A stretch of 48,889 bases of DNA. Origin: an uncultured Paracoccaceae bacterium. Its GTDB lineage: Bacteria > Pseudomonadota > Alphaproteobacteria > Rhodobacterales > Rhodobacteraceae. The number at the start of each line of letters is the position of its first letter. The first letter of the stretch is position 1. The notes under the pieces are model-generated. The model was not told the origin of the DNA. It did not search any database and worked only from the letters and a program-made list of their open reading frames with translations. Of this stretch, positions 7,708-16,501 are shown in pieces. A program made the translations under genes and the position numbers. The stretch spans positions 1 to 48,889 of the forward strand of contig CAJWHE010000015.1 of NCBI GenBank assembly GCA_913041145.1, read 5' to 3'.

Positions 7708-8586
7708 TTGTCAAGAAAGTCCGCAGTTTTTAGCATTACAACGGGTGCATTTTTAATTAGTCTTGTTGGAGTAATTATGCGTATTTTAGACACTCAAGAT
7801 GTCTTGTTAATTTTATTTTATCGTTCAATTGGCTTAAGTGCGATGGTTGCTCTTTTTACCTGCTTAAGAAGACGTCAGTCCCTCTCAAACTTTATTAAAG
7901 GCTTAGATTCTAAGGATCTTATTGTAGGAATTTTTTTATCAATATCCTTTTCAGGATATGTATTTTCAATGATATACACGTCTGTCGCTTCAACTTTATT
8001 TATCCTATCTTCTGGTCCTTTTTTTACAGCTATAATTTCACTTGTTTGGATCAAAGAGAAACCAACCCCTATAACCTGGTTTGCTATGGTCTTTGCAGTC
8101 ATAGGAATGCTTGTTATGCTTAAAAACGGGTTAGAAGCCGGAAATATAATAGGTAACTTGGGTGCACTGGCTACGACTATCAGTTTCTCAGTGATGCTCG
8201 TTTATATTAGGAAAAGTGAAAAAGATGATGTTCTTGGTGGAACTTTCTTAGGATCACTTTTGTGTTGCGTTTTTGCATTACTCATCGCCGTTTCATTAAA
8301 CAAGAATATAGTAATTTCATTTAGGGATACCTGGATTATTTTGGGTATGGGAGCTTTTACAATTGGTCTTGGAATGTCACTAATAACTTGGAGTGCTTCT
8401 CACTTGCCAGCTCCAGAGGTTAGTTTATTCATGCTAACTGAGAGCATTCTTGGCCCAATCTGGCCATGGTTATTTTTAGGAGAAATGGTTACTTTTATGG
8501 AACTTATGGGCGGTTTATTAATTCTTTTCTCACTATTGATATTATTTTTATTTGGTGGAAGAACAAAAATTCTACTTAAAGAGTAG
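7708..8586 (+). CDS. EamA/DMT superfamily transporter
   Basis: The 292-residue protein shows about ten hydrophobic segments arranged as two EamA repeats of five, ending in a short charged tail. Loop features such as SSGPFFTAIISLVWIKEKPT and its second-half counterpart, TESILGPIWPWLFLGE, are the family's end-of-repeat motifs. Members carry amino acids, nucleosides, sugars or metabolites across the inner membrane, mostly as exporters. The start is TTG at 7708, preceded by GAAAGGA. Following the ComDE-like pair by 23 bases, it may move their substrate or product. Its 3' end overlaps the converging transporter gene by 11 bases. Confidence 0.88.
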   Translation: MSRKSAVFSITTGAFLISLVGVIMRILDTQDVLLILFYRSIGLSAMVALFTCLRRRQSLSNFIKGLDSKDLIVGIFLSISFSGYVFSMIYTSVASTLFILSSGPFFTAIISLVWIKEKPTPITWFAMVFAVIGMLVMLKNGLEAGNIIGNLGALATTISFSVMLVYIRKSEKDDVLGGTFLGSLLCCVFALLIAVSLNKNIVISFRDTWIILGMGAFTIGLGMSLITWSASHLPAPEVSLFMLTESILGPIWPWLFLGEMVTFMELMGGLLILFSLLILFLFGGRTKILLKE

Positions 8587-9487
8587 TAGTTTTCTTTTTT
8601 GGAAGAGTTGTTACTATTATTCCAACCGTAAGGGTTAATAAAGCTAACCAACCAAATACTTCTAGGGTTTCTCCTAAGAAAACTACTCCCAAGATCGCAC
8701 CTACACCGGGTACGCCTGCCATCATTGTAGAGGCCGTATTTGAGCCTAGTGTTCTAGCTGCGTAACCAATAAGAACCAAGCCAAATAAAGTAGGAACAAG
8801 GCCTTGATAAAACGATTGAAATATTATTTCCTCAGTAGTGGTTATTTCTAGGCCACTCGGTAAAAAAAAGAACCATATAGGTATATAATATAGCCCGTTA
8901 ATAACTGAGCCACAAAATAATATATGGCTAGTAGTAAGTTTCCAAACTGGGTTACAAATAACATATGCAGTAAAAAACATTCCAGCCAAGATAAATAACA
9001 AGTCACCCCTCCAACTACTTGAAAAGCTAAACTCATTTGAAGAAAATGATAAAACACCAACAGACAACAGTATCAGCAGCGCACTATATTTTTGAATAGG
9101 CTTTATTTTTGTTTTAAACACAAAAAAACTAAAAGTTAGTGACATAATTGGTAAAAAACCATTCATGAAAGCTCCTGCATGAGCTACTGGTGCATAAGTA
9201 AAGCCTCCAAAGACAACAAACATGTAAGCTGGCCCTAGAAAAAAGCTCAGCCAAATTGCTCTCCAAAAGCTTATAGTCCTCCAAGGCTTATAATAAGCAA
9301 CAATAGGCAGTGCCACGAGCCCAGAAAGTCCATAACGCATTGCACCCAAATCGAAGATAGTAAGAGTTGATGTGGCCCCCGCTCTACTCGCAACTAACCA
9401 ACTTGACCAAACAAAAATTACGATTATCGCCGCAAGGTATCCTGAAAGGTTTGAACCCTTTAGATGAAAAGTTTCTTCAACGGTCAT
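8576..9487 (-). CDS. EamA/DMT superfamily transporter
   Basis: The 303-residue integral membrane protein has ten predicted helices in two EamA repeats. The first repeat begins GYLAAIIVIFVWSSWLVASRAG, including the W-S-S-x-x-x-x-x-R feature of the family. Repeat ends are marked by PVAHAGAFMNGFLPIMSLTF and PGVGAILGVVFLGETLEVFGW. The substrate is unknown. It overlaps the converging DMT gene by 11 bases at the 3' end but is not a close copy of it, so this is not a recent duplication. It begins with an ATG after a weak GGAAAA. The 107 bases between it and the ABC ATPase gene upstream leave room for its own promoter. Confidence 0.87.
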   Translation of the reverse strand: MTVEETFHLKGSNLSGYLAAIIVIFVWSSWLVASRAGATSTLTIFDLGAMRYGLSGLVALPIVAYYKPWRTISFWRAIWLSFFLGPAYMFVVFGGFTYAPVAHAGAFMNGFLPIMSLTFSFFVFKTKIKPIQKYSALLILLSVGVLSFSSNEFSFSSSWRGDLLFILAGMFFTAYVICNPVWKLTTSHILFCGSVINGLYYIPIWFFFLPSGLEITTTEEIIFQSFYQGLVPTLFGLVLIGYAARTLGSNTASTMMAGVPGVGAILGVVFLGETLEVFGWLALLTLTVGIIVTTLPKKKTTTL

Positions 9488-9594
9488 TTAAGTTTATTTT
9501 CCAATTTCAACATAGACATAATAACCAATCCACGTTGATAACTTTAATTGTCCGAAGTCAATCTACTAAATACTGGTTTAATTTCTTTTAAAAG

Positions 9595-11214
9595 TTAATT
9601 TCTTGAAGATATTAGGTTCGACAACCAGTCTGGGTCCATTTCTGGAACTGAAGAGAGTAGTAGTTCAGTATATTTTGGATGAGGTGGAGAAAATATTTGG
9701 CTCTTTAGTCCCTGTTCTACTACTTTACCTTGAAACATAACTACAACCTCATCTGAGATAGCTTTAACAGTCGAAATATCATGAGTAATAAATATATAAG
9801 TAATTCCCAGTTCTTTTTGTAGTTTCATTAAGAGCTTTAATATTCCCTCTTGAACAATTTGATCCAGTGCAGACGTTACCTCATCACAAATGATAACCTC
9901 AGGATCAGCTGCAATGGCCCGTGCAATACAAATCCTTTGTTTTTGACCACCGGACAATTCACTAGGAAGCCTATCAATAAATGTTTCATCAAGTTCAATT
10001 AACTCTAGTAACTCTATTGTTCTTTTCTCTTTTTCATTTGCATTTAAATTGAGATAAAACTCAAGAGGTCTACCAATAATCTCACCAACTGTTTGCTTAG
10101 GGTTCATAGCGGTGTCCGCCATTTGGTAAATCATTTGTATTTGTCTCTTTTGATCTTTTGAACGGCCTCGCAATGTTTTTGGTAACTCGATATTATTGAA
10201 TAATATTTGACCATTCTGTTGGGGTAAAAGGCCAGTAATTACGCGGGCAGCAGTTGATTTTCCAGATCCAGATTCACCAACTACAGCCAATGTTTTACCT
10301 CTAGAAACGTTAATGGAAACATCATCTAACACCTTGATTCCCCCACCATAACTCGCGTCAATATTTTTTAGTGATAAAACTATATCATCACTCTTTTCTT
10401 CTTTCTTGTTAATTGAACGAACTGACCATAATGATTTTGTATATTCTTTTTCAGGCGTATCTAGCATGATACGAGTATTTGCCTGCTCTACTTCTTCACC
10501 ATATCTAAGTACCTTAATAAAGTCTGCCATTTGGGCCACCACGGCCAAGTCATGGGTAATATAAATTGCCGCAGTATTAAACTCTTTGACGATATCCTTC
10601 ATGGCGGCTAGAACCTCAACTTGTGTTGTTACGTCAAGCGCAGTGGTAGGTTCATCAAAGATAATTAAATCTGGTCTTGGAGACATCGCCATCGCAGTCA
10701 TTACTCGCTGTAGCTGTCCACCTGATACTTGGTGAGGATATCGATCTCCAATAGTATTATGTTCTGGCAATTGAAGAGTTTTAAACAACTCTCTTGCGTC
10801 TTCTTTAGCTGATTTTTCATCTGAAATCTTTGCTCTTATTTTTGCGGCAGTTGCTTGATTTATTAATCTGTGAGCCGGATTAAACGATGCAGCTGCTGAT
10901 TGTGCCACATAGGTAATTCGTGTTCCCCATAATTTTCGTTTTTTATGTTCAGGCATTCCTATCAGTTCTTGTCCATCAAATGAGATACTACCACCAGTGA
11001 TCCTGCAACCAGGTTGGGTATAACCCATAGCAGCAAGCCCTAAAGTAGATTTACCAGCGCCAGACTCACCGATTAACCCCATTACTTCTCCTCTTTGAAG
11101 CTTTACATTTATTCCTTTTATAATTGGATGCCAGAATTCATCAGAAAAACCTTCAATCTTCAAATCTTTTATTTCTAACAAGGATTGATTTTTTGTAGTT
11201 TTCTTATTGCTCAT
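9595..11214 (-). CDS. Fused two-domain ABC transporter ATPase (peptide/nickel type, DppD-DppF/YejF-like)
   Basis: The protein contains two complete ABC ATPase cassettes in tandem. The first has Walker A GESGAGKST, signature VSGGQLQRV and Walker B LIIFDEPTTALD. The second has GESGSGKST, LSGGQKQRI and VIICDEVTSALD, each followed by an H-loop (ITHDLAVV, ITHDISTV). This is the DppD+DppF fusion seen in YejF/GsiA-type importers, at a normal length of 539 residues from ATG 11214. The frame opens earlier (11256), but ATG 11214 overlaps the end of the upstream permease by 11 bases and starts MSNKK, which is more natural for a coupled operon. It powers uptake by the two permeases encoded upstream. Confidence 0.92.
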   Translation of the reverse strand: MSNKKTTKNQSLLEIKDLKIEGFSDEFWHPIIKGINVKLQRGEVMGLIGESGAGKSTLGLAAMGYTQPGCRITGGSISFDGQELIGMPEHKKRKLWGTRITYVAQSAAASFNPAHRLINQATAAKIRAKISDEKSAKEDARELFKTLQLPEHNTIGDRYPHQVSGGQLQRVMTAMAMSPRPDLIIFDEPTTALDVTTQVEVLAAMKDIVKEFNTAAIYITHDLAVVAQMADFIKVLRYGEEVEQANTRIMLDTPEKEYTKSLWSVRSINKKEEKSDDIVLSLKNIDASYGGGIKVLDDVSINVSRGKTLAVVGESGSGKSTAARVITGLLPQQNGQILFNNIELPKTLRGRSKDQKRQIQMIYQMADTAMNPKQTVGEIIGRPLEFYLNLNANEKEKRTIELLELIELDETFIDRLPSELSGGQKQRICIARAIAADPEVIICDEVTSALDQIVQEGILKLLMKLQKELGITYIFITHDISTVKAISDEVVVMFQGKVVEQGLKSQIFSPPHPKYTELLLSSVPEMDPDWLSNLISSRN

Positions 11215-12124
11215 CGCGTAAACCACTTGTTTTATGAAGAAACCAATCCACCACAAAATTCACCGCTACTGTTAGTAAAGCTATAGCTGCAGCTGGAAGC
11301 AAAGGTGTTAGACCAGCCTTTAGGTCATATTGGGCAAACATAATAAGCGACGCATTTTCTCGAACCATTGAGCCCCAATCAGCAGTAGGAGGCTGAATGC
11401 CAACACCAAGAAACGATAAGGCAGCAATCGTAAGGAAAACAAAACAAAAACGGAGGCCAAATTCAGCAATAAGTGGGGGCAGGATGTTTGGTAGAATTTC
11501 ACGTCGCATGATCCAACCCAACCCCTCGCCACGAAGACGGGCAGCTTCGACATAATCCATTACAACTACATTCAAGGATACTGCTCGGGTTAATCTGAAG
11601 ACTCTAGTGCTATCTAAAACTGCAATAATAAGTATCAGGTTTGTAACCGTCGAGCCAAAAATAGACAAAAGAACTAGTGCGAAAATCAAGCTAGGAATCG
11701 CCATTAAGACATCGACTAAACGACTTAAAAATTGATCTAACCAACTCATGTTTATTGCCGCTGCTAGCCCAAGACTACCACCAATTAAAAAAGCTAAGGC
11801 GGTAGTGGCAACAGCAATACTAACAGTATTTCTGGCACCATAAATCATCCGTGAAAGGATGTCGCGACCAATTTGATCTGTGCCAAAAATAAATTCTGAA
11901 CTCCACGGAGCAAATGGCTCAGGGAAAATCTCTGCCTCCCCGTAAGGTGCTAAAAGTGGAGCAAATAATGCACAAAAAATATACAAGAATATAACAATCA
12001 TTCCAAACCATGCTGTTGGTGGTGCTTTACTCAAACCAAGTTTCACTCGCTGCAGACGCGATCTACGAACTCGCTTGTAAGCCACTTCTGCTACTGCTGA
12101 ATAGGTGTTAGGCTTATTACTCAT
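11204..12124 (-). CDS. ABC transporter permease, DppC-like
   Basis: The 306-residue inner-membrane permease has the DppC pattern. An N-terminal cytoplasmic stretch and first helix are followed by the periplasmic FGTDQIGRDILSRMIYGARNT motif that marks the start of the BPD_transp_1 domain. The EAA coupling loop, EAARLRGEGLGWIMRREILPN, contacts the ATPase. The C-terminal part ends PTADWGSMVRENASL, then a last helix, as in peptide and nickel permeases. Its ATG overlaps the stop of the DppB-like gene in an ATGA arrangement, and its own end overlaps the ATPase gene, so the three are translationally coupled. Confidence 0.93.
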   Translation of the reverse strand: MSNKPNTYSAVAEVAYKRVRRSRLQRVKLGLSKAPPTAWFGMIVIFLYIFCALFAPLLAPYGEAEIFPEPFAPWSSEFIFGTDQIGRDILSRMIYGARNTVSIAVATTALAFLIGGSLGLAAAINMSWLDQFLSRLVDVLMAIPSLIFALVLLSIFGSTVTNLILIIAVLDSTRVFRLTRAVSLNVVVMDYVEAARLRGEGLGWIMRREILPNILPPLIAEFGLRFCFVFLTIAALSFLGVGIQPPTADWGSMVRENASLIMFAQYDLKAGLTPLLPAAAIALLTVAVNFVVDWFLHKTSGLRDEQ

Positions 12125-13101
12125 CGCGGATGCAACAATCTGGGATTAGTGATAATACCAATAATATCCGCAAGAAGATTTAATAAAATATAAGTAACAG
12201 CAAAAATAAGGGCACAGCCTTGGACGACAGGTATGTCACGCATGGCTACGGCATCAACCATTAATTGACCTATCCCAGGGTATACAAAAACTACTTCTAC
12301 AACAACAACCCCAACTACTAAATACGCTAAATTAAAAGCTATAACAGTTGCTATAGGAGCCCAAGCGTTAGGCAAAGCATGTTTCAAAATAACTTCAGCT
12401 GACGAAGCTCCTGATAAACGGGCCATTTGTATGTAGGGACTTGCCAATAAATTAATTATTGCTGCTCTAGTCATACGCATCATATGGGCAACAATGACTA
12501 ATGTTAAAGTCAGAGCTGGTAATGCTGCTCTATAAAGTCTTTCACCAAATAACGTATCAGAGTCAACATTAGCAAGAGAAGGAAAAATGGGATATAATGA
12601 GGCAAAAAAAAGTATTAAAAGATAAGCAACAAAAAACTCTGGAAAGGAGATTGTAGTCAAAGTTGCCATATTAACTGATCGATCATAAAAAGTATTACGA
12701 TAAAGAGCAGTTGTGACTCCAAGCAAAAGAGACAATGGTACAGCAATCAACGCTGCAATTGAGGCTAAAAACAGCGTGTTACGTAATCGTGGTAAAACTA
12801 AGTCTACTACTTCCCGAGATCGGTCCACGCCCGATGCATTCCTACCCGAAAAAGAGGTTCCCAAATCACCTTGAAGTACCGCGGTCACCCATTGCCAGTA
12901 CCTTACAATTGCCGGCTGATCTAACCCAAGTTCACGTCTAAAAGCAGCAACAGTTTCTGGAAGCGCAGCCTGCCCTAAAATAGCCTGACCAAAATCACCT
13001 GGCAAAAGTTCCATTGATGAAAAGATAATCAAAGAGACAGCAAAAAGCGTCAACACGCCCATAGCAAGACGACCAAGAACTGTTTTAATTACAGGATGCA
13101 A
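12121..13101 (-). CDS. ABC transporter permease, DppB-like
   Basis: The 326-residue protein is a typical DppB. It opens with a helix and the DppB N-terminal feature ELLPGDFGQAILGQAA, followed by LGLDQPAIVRYWQWV and GDLGTSFSGR. The EAA loop is ARLSGASSAEVILKHALPN, and the domain ends with FVYPGIGQLMVDAVAMRD, close to the family's F-x-x-P-G-x-G motif. It forms the heterodimeric channel with the DppC-like protein. The gene starts 64 bases after the binding-protein gene, and a transcription terminator-like hairpin lies in that gap, so permease levels are probably set below binding-protein levels. Substrate class (peptide, nickel, glutathione or opine) cannot be read from the permease. Confidence 0.93.
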   Translation of the reverse strand: MHPVIKTVLGRLAMGVLTLFAVSLIIFSSMELLPGDFGQAILGQAALPETVAAFRRELGLDQPAIVRYWQWVTAVLQGDLGTSFSGRNASGVDRSREVVDLVLPRLRNTLFLASIAALIAVPLSLLLGVTTALYRNTFYDRSVNMATLTTISFPEFFVAYLLILFFASLYPIFPSLANVDSDTLFGERLYRAALPALTLTLVIVAHMMRMTRAAIINLLASPYIQMARLSGASSAEVILKHALPNAWAPIATVIAFNLAYLVVGVVVVEVVFVYPGIGQLMVDAVAMRDIPVVQGCALIFAVTYILLNLLADIIGIITNPRLLHPR

Positions 13102-13117
13102 TATTTAGATTCCTAAG

Positions 13118-13152
13118 AAAAATACTTAGGCCAGAGACTTCTGGCCTAAGTA
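13118..13152 (-). terminator. Intercistronic intrinsic terminator after the solute-binding protein gene
   Basis: A perfect 12-bp inverted repeat (arms 13123-13134 and 13141-13152, GC core CTTAGGCCAG, six-base loop) is followed on the minus strand by five T residues (13122-13118). It lies 14 bases past the binding-protein stop and before the permease genes. Hairpins in this position commonly give partial termination, so the periplasmic binding protein is made in excess over the membrane components. Confidence 0.8.
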
Positions 13153-13165
13153 GAAACTTTTAAGT

Positions 13166-14758
13166 TTAAGCAAACCACCAACGTTCAACACATTTTGCGC
13201 CATCGCTATCCCAGTTTGCCGCGATCTCATTATGAGCAATCGCTTTACTGTTAGCACTGACATAACTGTTAAACAGAGGAATAATTGATCCACCGTCATC
13301 GCTAACAAGGTTCTGACACTCATAGTAAAGCTCTCGACGTTTTGTAGTATCAAGTTCAGCCCTAGCCTCGATGACTAACGCATTGAACTTTTTAGAACTG
13401 TCTGTTCCAACCCACGCTGTGTCATTCCACTTGGTGTCATTAGTATAGGCTGCTGAGAACATCCAATCTTCAGTAGGACGTCCACCCCAATAACAAGCAC
13501 ACCAACCTTTAGCATCATTATTCCATACATTGGACCAATAACCATCACGTGGCTCACGAATAACTTCAATTTCAATGCCCGCTTCAGAAGCTGAGTTTGC
13601 AATTAACTGAGCGGCGTCTACAGCTCCAGAGAATGCAGCGTCAGATGCCGACAATGGAATTGCTCCAGAATGACCAGATTTTTTATAATGGAACGCAGCT
13701 TTATCAGCATCAAACTCACGCTGTGGCATATCTGAATTGTGAAACGCATTAGCAGTTGAAATTGGATGATCATTACCAACAGCGCCATAACCAAGTAAAA
13801 CTTTATCAACAAGCTCTTGACGTTTAATTGAATGTTTCAAAGCCATTCTAAGATCATAATTATCGAAGGGTGCTACGCTTAGGCGCATTGGAAACGTATA
13901 ATGAGCCGTGCCTGTAGCTTCCATGATATTTATATTTGGATTGCGTTTAAATAAGTTAATTGTTTTCAAATCAACTCGGTCCATAGAGTCTATATCACCA
14001 TTCATTAGAGCTGTTTGACGTGCTGTTGGATCAATGATTGATAATAATTCAACTTCATCAAAATGCGCTTTTCCTTCTTTCCAATAATTTGGATTCCGTT
14101 TAAGGACAGATTTCACGCCAGGCTCGAATGACTGCAGGACATAGCCCCCTGTGCCAACACCAGAAGTCATATCACCAGCAGGTCGTATGGAAATGTGGTA
14201 ATCACTTACAATGAATGGGAAATCAGCGTTTGGACTTGCCAAATTAAATATAACCCGGTTTTTTCCATCAGCTTCAACAGAAGTTACAGCTGTTAACAGT
14301 CCCTTAGCAGCCGATGTGGAATCTTCTCCCATATGATGGTTAAAGGAAGCAACAACATCTTCGGATGTCATAGTTTTCCCATTATGGAATTCAACGCCTT
14401 GTCTAAGATTGAAAACCCATTTTTGAGCGTCCGCTGACTCGTAACTTTCGGCTAACTCTCCAGTTAGCTGTCCATCACTTCCAACTTCAGTCAAATGGTT
14501 TCCAAAGGTATAACCGTTAATCAGTGTGAAATGGTTCTCAGATGTTCCTGAATCTAGTGTGTCAGTAGTCGAACCGTGGGCGATCCCCATTCTAAAAAGG
14601 CCACCACTTTTTGGCATTGCCGCATTAGCCTTATCAGCGAACCCAAGAGCCGCTGGTAGTGCTACTCCAGCAGCCAAAACTGACATAACAAACTGACGAC
14701 GACCAATTTGTCCATGCAGAAGTTTTGCTTTCTGGATTTCAATAAATTTATCTCTCAT
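13166..14758 (-). CDS. ABC transporter solute-binding protein, SBP_bac_5 family, with Tat-like signal
   Basis: The 530-residue protein is a family 5 extracellular solute-binding protein. The N-terminus has a twin-arginine-like signal (GRRQFVMSVLAAG around residues 18-30) followed by a hydrophobic run and an ANAAM cleavage-like site near 46. The mature part shows the hallmark sequence WVFNLRQGVEFHNGKTMTSEDVVASFN that defines peptide/nickel binding proteins, and SIIDPTARQTALMNGDIDSMD further on. An AAGGAG precedes the ATG. It is the first gene of the operon and delivers substrate to the DppB/C-like channel. Family 5 proteins bind peptides, nickel, glutathione, opines and some osmolytes, and nothing here decides between them. 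Tat export is my inference from the RR motif. Confidence 0.92.
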   Translation of the reverse strand: MRDKFIEIQKAKLLHGQIGRRQFVMSVLAAGVALPAALGFADKANAAMPKSGGLFRMGIAHGSTTDTLDSGTSENHFTLINGYTFGNHLTEVGSDGQLTGELAESYESADAQKWVFNLRQGVEFHNGKTMTSEDVVASFNHHMGEDSTSAAKGLLTAVTSVEADGKNRVIFNLASPNADFPFIVSDYHISIRPAGDMTSGVGTGGYVLQSFEPGVKSVLKRNPNYWKEGKAHFDEVELLSIIDPTARQTALMNGDIDSMDRVDLKTINLFKRNPNINIMEATGTAHYTFPMRLSVAPFDNYDLRMALKHSIKRQELVDKVLLGYGAVGNDHPISTANAFHNSDMPQREFDADKAAFHYKKSGHSGAIPLSASDAAFSGAVDAAQLIANSASEAGIEIEVIREPRDGYWSNVWNNDAKGWCACYWGGRPTEDWMFSAAYTNDTKWNDTAWVGTDSSKKFNALVIEARAELDTTKRRELYYECQNLVSDDGGSIIPLFNSYVSANSKAIAHNEIAANWDSDGAKCVERWWFA

Positions 14759-14876
14759 TAGTATAGTCTCCTTATTTGATTATTTTAATAAAGCCCTATT
14801 TCTATTTTGAGGAGTTATTACAGTGCTTCTTCCCCCAAAAAAGCTAAGTAACTTATAATGGACTTACAATCGCTCT

Positions 14877-14891
14877 AATTGTCTGACAATT
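14877..14891. promoter_or_regulatory. Perfect palindrome resembling a FadR/GntR-family operator
   Basis: AATTGTC-T-GACAATT is a perfect 7+1+7 palindrome 119 bases upstream of the binding-protein ATG, in the divergent gap before the GGCT-like gene. Its core fits the T-N-G-T-N3-A-C-N-A pattern of FadR-subfamily GntR regulators. No GntR-type regulator gene is in the window, so the regulator would be encoded elsewhere. The palindrome is seen directly and its role is inferred. Confidence 0.45.
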
Positions 14892-15005
14892 CAAGAAAAA
14901 AATTAAAAAAAGTTGTAAACTTATGGCTTTTTCCTAATATCACAGAAACTATCACTTACCGACGATGTAAATACTGATTAACTTTTGTCTAGAAAGATTA
15001 TGTAA

Positions 15006-15515
15006 ATGGCTTTTTATTTTAGTTATGGCTCAAACATGTCTAAAAGAGTTATGGAAGTTGTCAGAAATATTCATCCGTTAAGAAGCCAAAAAAGCACATT
15101 ATTGAATTATAAAATAATTATGAACATGCCTGGTCCAAATTTTATTGAACCAGGGTTTGCAAACATAACTCCCTTAATAGGTTTTAAAGTTGAGGGAATG
15201 GTGCATGAAATATCCGATGAAGAGTTAAAACGGATTATTGCATCTGAGGGAGAAGATTATGCGTTAATCGAAGTAAAAATGAAATTTTTTAATCAAACTG
15301 TAATGGTTAACACCTTAATTTATAAAACTGATATTAAAATAGATCTGCCAATATCAAGTCGGTATAAGAATATTCTAACAAGTGCTGCCTTTGAAAACTC
15401 ACTTAGCTCAAAATATATTGATGAGTTAGAAGCTAAGAAATCGGTCTACTATCCTGTGTTATCAGAGTACTCGGCACTTAGAGTTTATTTTTGGGTTAAA
15501 AGCCGGGCAAAATAA
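15006..15515 (+). CDS. Gamma-glutamylcyclotransferase-like (AIG2/GGCT fold) protein
   Basis: The 169-residue protein begins FYFSYGSNMS, the YGSN loop that forms the substrate-binding site in the GGCT/AIG2 fold. A later SEGEDYALIEV supplies a glutamate in the position of the catalytic acid, and FANITPL plus KVEGMVHEIS match the central strands (usual form A-x-L-x-P and V-x-G-x-V-Y-x-I). Characterised relatives convert gamma-glutamyl compounds to 5-oxoproline plus an amine or amino acid. Others in this broad fold have unknown roles. It is a single gene with a weak start context and stands divergent from the ABC operon. A substrate within gamma-glutamyl compounds is plausible but not shown. Confidence 0.75.
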   Translation: MAFYFSYGSNMSKRVMEVVRNIHPLRSQKSTLLNYKIIMNMPGPNFIEPGFANITPLIGFKVEGMVHEISDEELKRIIASEGEDYALIEVKMKFFNQTVMVNTLIYKTDIKIDLPISSRYKNILTSAAFENSLSSKYIDELEAKKSVYYPVLSEYSALRVYFWVKSRAK

Positions 15516-15527
15516 TTATTTTTTAAC

Positions 15528-15548
15528 TGCTTTAGTTTTTATAAAGCA
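15528..15548 (+). terminator. Weak hairpin after the GGCT-like gene
   Basis: A 7-bp stem (TGCTTTA/TAAAGCA) with a 7-base loop begins 13 bases after the stop codon. No T-run follows on the plus strand, so this may be an mRNA 3'-end structure rather than a true intrinsic terminator. Confidence 0.25.
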
Positions 15549-15628
15549 ATAAAAAACTTGAAGAGATGTGATAATTTATTAAAGTCTATAACATACCAGT
15601 ACTTTAACCAAAAGATCGGAAACAAACT

Positions 15629-16393
15629 ATGAGCGATCAAAATATTATAAATATAAATAAAAATATAGATTATTGGAACGAACGGGTAGATTTAGCGGCA
15701 GCTTTCCGATGGACTGTAAAATTTGATATGCATGAGGCAGTGGCTAATCATTTTAGTCTTGCGGTAAACGATAAGGGAACACAGTTTCTAATGAACCCAG
15801 ATCAAATGCATTTCAGTCGCGTTAAAGCCTCAGACCTTCTTCTTATTGATGCCCTAGACAATGAAACAATGTCCCAGCCCAATGCCCCAGATGCGACTGC
15901 TTGGGGCCTCCATGGGGCTATTCATCGACACTGCCCACACGCCAGATGCGCTCTCCATGTACATTCGACATATGCAACTATTTTAGCAACTCTGGAAGAT
16001 TCAAATCTACCAGCAATTGATCAAAATAGTGCAATTTTTTATGATAGGTATGTTATTGATAATAATTATGGTGGCCTTGCTTTTGAAGAGGAAGGGAACC
16101 GATGCGCAGCTCTTTTAGCGGATCCCAAAAAGAAAATTTTGATAATGGGCAATCATGGGATTATGGTAATTGGGCAAACAGTCGCTGATACGTTTAATAG
16201 GCTATATTACTTTGAAAAGGCATGTAAAACATATATTAAAGCTCTTCAGACAGGTAAGGAACTAAAAGTATTATCTGATAAAATTGCTGAAAAAACAGCA
16301 TCAGAGATAGAAAAATATAGTAGTACAAATTATCGTCACTTAGAGGAATTGAAGTTTATACTTGATGAAGAGGGATCTAATTACGCCACTTAA
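15629..16393 (+). CDS. Class II aldolase/adducin family protein
   Basis: The 254-residue protein has the class II aldolase N-terminal layout. LAAAFRWTVKFDMHEAVANHFSL is the family's opening helix and phosphate-site loop. The zinc histidines are in CALHVHSTYA (110, 112) and GNHG (176). The catalytic glutamate of fuculose-phosphate aldolase is not obvious at the expected place (DATAWGLHGAIH), so aldol cleavage should not be assumed, and many such relatives are annotated only by fold. No kinase or isomerase neighbour points to sugar metabolism. A stable hairpin overlaps its 3' end, suggesting a monocistronic unit. Confidence 0.85.
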   Translation: MSDQNIININKNIDYWNERVDLAAAFRWTVKFDMHEAVANHFSLAVNDKGTQFLMNPDQMHFSRVKASDLLLIDALDNETMSQPNAPDATAWGLHGAIHRHCPHARCALHVHSTYATILATLEDSNLPAIDQNSAIFYDRYVIDNNYGGLAFEEEGNRCAALLADPKKKILIMGNHGIMVIGQTVADTFNRLYYFEKACKTYIKALQTGKELKVLSDKIAEKTASEIEKYSSTNYRHLEELKFILDEEGSNYAT

Positions 16394-16417
16394 ACTTTAG
16401 TAATTAAGTGGTGTTTG
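16383..16417 (+). terminator. Hairpin at the end of the class II aldolase gene
   Basis: Arms 16383-16393 and 16404-16414 pair over 11 positions (one G-U) around a 10-base loop, followed by a very short T tract. The stem overlaps the last codons. The strong stem with a weak tail makes it a probable but imperfect terminator. Confidence 0.45.
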
Positions 16418-16501
16418 AATGGTTGAGTTTTAGTAAATTAGAAAACTAAAATAGTTGATTGAATAGTTAGAATATTTTCAATTTTATGGGAGTAAGAACT
16501 A

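Noticed and set aside
7708-9487. Recent tandem duplication of the two convergent EamA transporters
   Set aside because: They share the family architecture, but their sequences differ throughout and they lie in opposite orientation.
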